Shown here: positions 40,231-40,540 of the stretch, in pieces
Layout of the letters: each line of letters opens with the position of its first letter
How positions within the stretch are numbered: the first letter of the stretch is position 1
Source: an uncultured Pseudomonadales bacterium
GTDB lineage: Bacteria > Pseudomonadota > Gammaproteobacteria > Pseudomonadales > UBA7434
Length of the DNA stretch: 40,540 bases
Assembly: GCA_905480475.1 (NCBI GenBank)
Contig: CAJQQO010000074.1
Span: 1-40,540 of the forward strand
Direction of reading: 5' to 3'
Made by a program: the position numbers and the translations under genes
The notes under the pieces: generated by a model
What the model was told of the DNA's origin: nothing
Databases searched by the model: none
What the model saw: only the letters and a program-made list of their open reading frames with translations

Positions 40231-40540
40231 AAAATCAATCTAATGAAAAAGAATCAAAGCTGGATAAAGCAGCTGCACTGTTAGCACTGGGGCTTAGCCA
40301 GTCAAAAGCCGATAACGCCACATTTGCCGCCCCGAGCGACGAAGAGCTGGCCGCTATGCTCGAAGGTAAACTCGATACCACTCGCCGCGCCCAAATTATG
40401 GATAGCATGGCGAATGATAGCGAAACCTTTGCGCGCTGGATGGCGCTAGTTGAAACCGCCGATACGTTAGGCCTTGAGAGTTTTGCTCAGGCTGAAGCCG
40501 TAACGACACCCGGCTTTTTTGCCAGCATTGCAGAGTCGTT
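40227..40540 (+). CDS. Anti-sigma-factor-like protein, 3'-truncated by window edge
   Basis: The first 104 residues are visible. After a Lys/Glu-rich start and LDKAAALLALGLSQSKADNA comes PSDEELAAMLEGKLDTTRRAQIMDSMANDSETFARWMAL, the pattern of the small N-terminal helical domain of anti-sigma factors (zf-HC2-like arrangement) but without the zinc-binding Cys/His residues. A membrane segment would be expected further on, outside the window. GGAG ten bases before the ATG at 40227 supports this start; an in-frame ATG at 40221 is an alternative with tighter spacing. It follows the sigma gene by coupling through a tiny ORF, as expected for a co-produced inhibitor. Confidence 0.72.
   Translation, partial: MKNQSNEKESKLDKAAALLALGLSQSKADNATFAAPSDEELAAMLEGKLDTTRRAQIMDSMANDSETFARWMALVETADTLGLESFAQAEAVTTPGFFASIAES

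Noticed and set aside
1-40540. Mobile elements, prophage, CRISPR arrays, tRNA or rRNA genes
   Set aside because: No transposase, integrase, phage structural gene, spaced repeat array or tRNA/rRNA-like sequence was seen.

Overview
The window looks like chromosomal DNA of a marine-type gammaproteobacterium. This is inferred from moderate GC content, Shine-Dalgarno-led genes, single-copy housekeeping genes (ybaK, tag, mscL, a cold-shock gene, a Pseudomonas-type RIO kinase) and many lipid and xenobiotic enzymes like those of Cellvibrionales/Spongiibacteraceae relatives. I cannot name the genus. No phage, insertion sequence, CRISPR array, rRNA or tRNA was recognised. Several genes use TTG or GTG starts backed by good ribosome binding sites.

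Layout. 1-5.3 kb: end of a TSUP permease, a cold-shock protein, a GDT1-type transporter, an ArsN2-like acetyltransferase, an alpha/beta hydrolase paired with an NTF2-like exported protein, and MscL with a C-terminal zinc ribbon. 5.7-21.5 kb: mostly single-gene units, including nitronate monooxygenase, SnoaL-like proteins, a peroxiredoxin-like protein, a molybdopterin oxidoreductase divergent from an HxlR regulator, an RNA uracil methyltransferase, a VOC protein, a PHB-depolymerase-like esterase, cytochrome P450, crotonase, AbgT transporter, YbaK, HIT protein, Tag and a large CrtC/AttH-like protein. 21.9-24.9 kb: a SIMPL protein, then an operon of spondin-domain protein, ECF sigma factor and NrsF-like anti-sigma, headed by a promoter of the Caulobacter SigF type. 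25.4-27.9 kb: a MaoC dehydratase, then a metal-handling cluster (Cys-rich exported protein, MerP-like, outer-membrane barrel, MerT-like) without a mercuric reductase in view. 27.9-34.2 kb: LysR regulator divergent from an unusual citrate-synthase-like enzyme, thioesterase, SnoaL, pentapeptide-repeat protein, PaiB-like protein, a Lys/Glu-rich exported protein, a YkgJ-type cysteine cluster protein and a RIO1-like kinase broken by a one-base frameshift.

34.4-40.5 kb is the most interesting part. A set of exported proteins all on the minus strand comprises a 97-residue protein with two near-identical strand-turn repeats, a small protein with a Cys-bounded related segment, a lipoprotein combining a CsgG-like part with peptidoglycan-binding-like and DUF4384-like parts, a small two-cysteine protein, an OmpA-like protein and, after a gap, a DUF2807 protein. 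It is divergent from a large ECF-like sigma factor whose stop codon is coupled, through a 23-codon ORF, to an anti-sigma-like gene cut by the window end. The intergenic region carries a cluster of AAGTG boxes and dyads. I read this as a candidate sigma-controlled, curli-like surface fibre or matrix system. That function is inference; the gene content and sequence features are directly visible.
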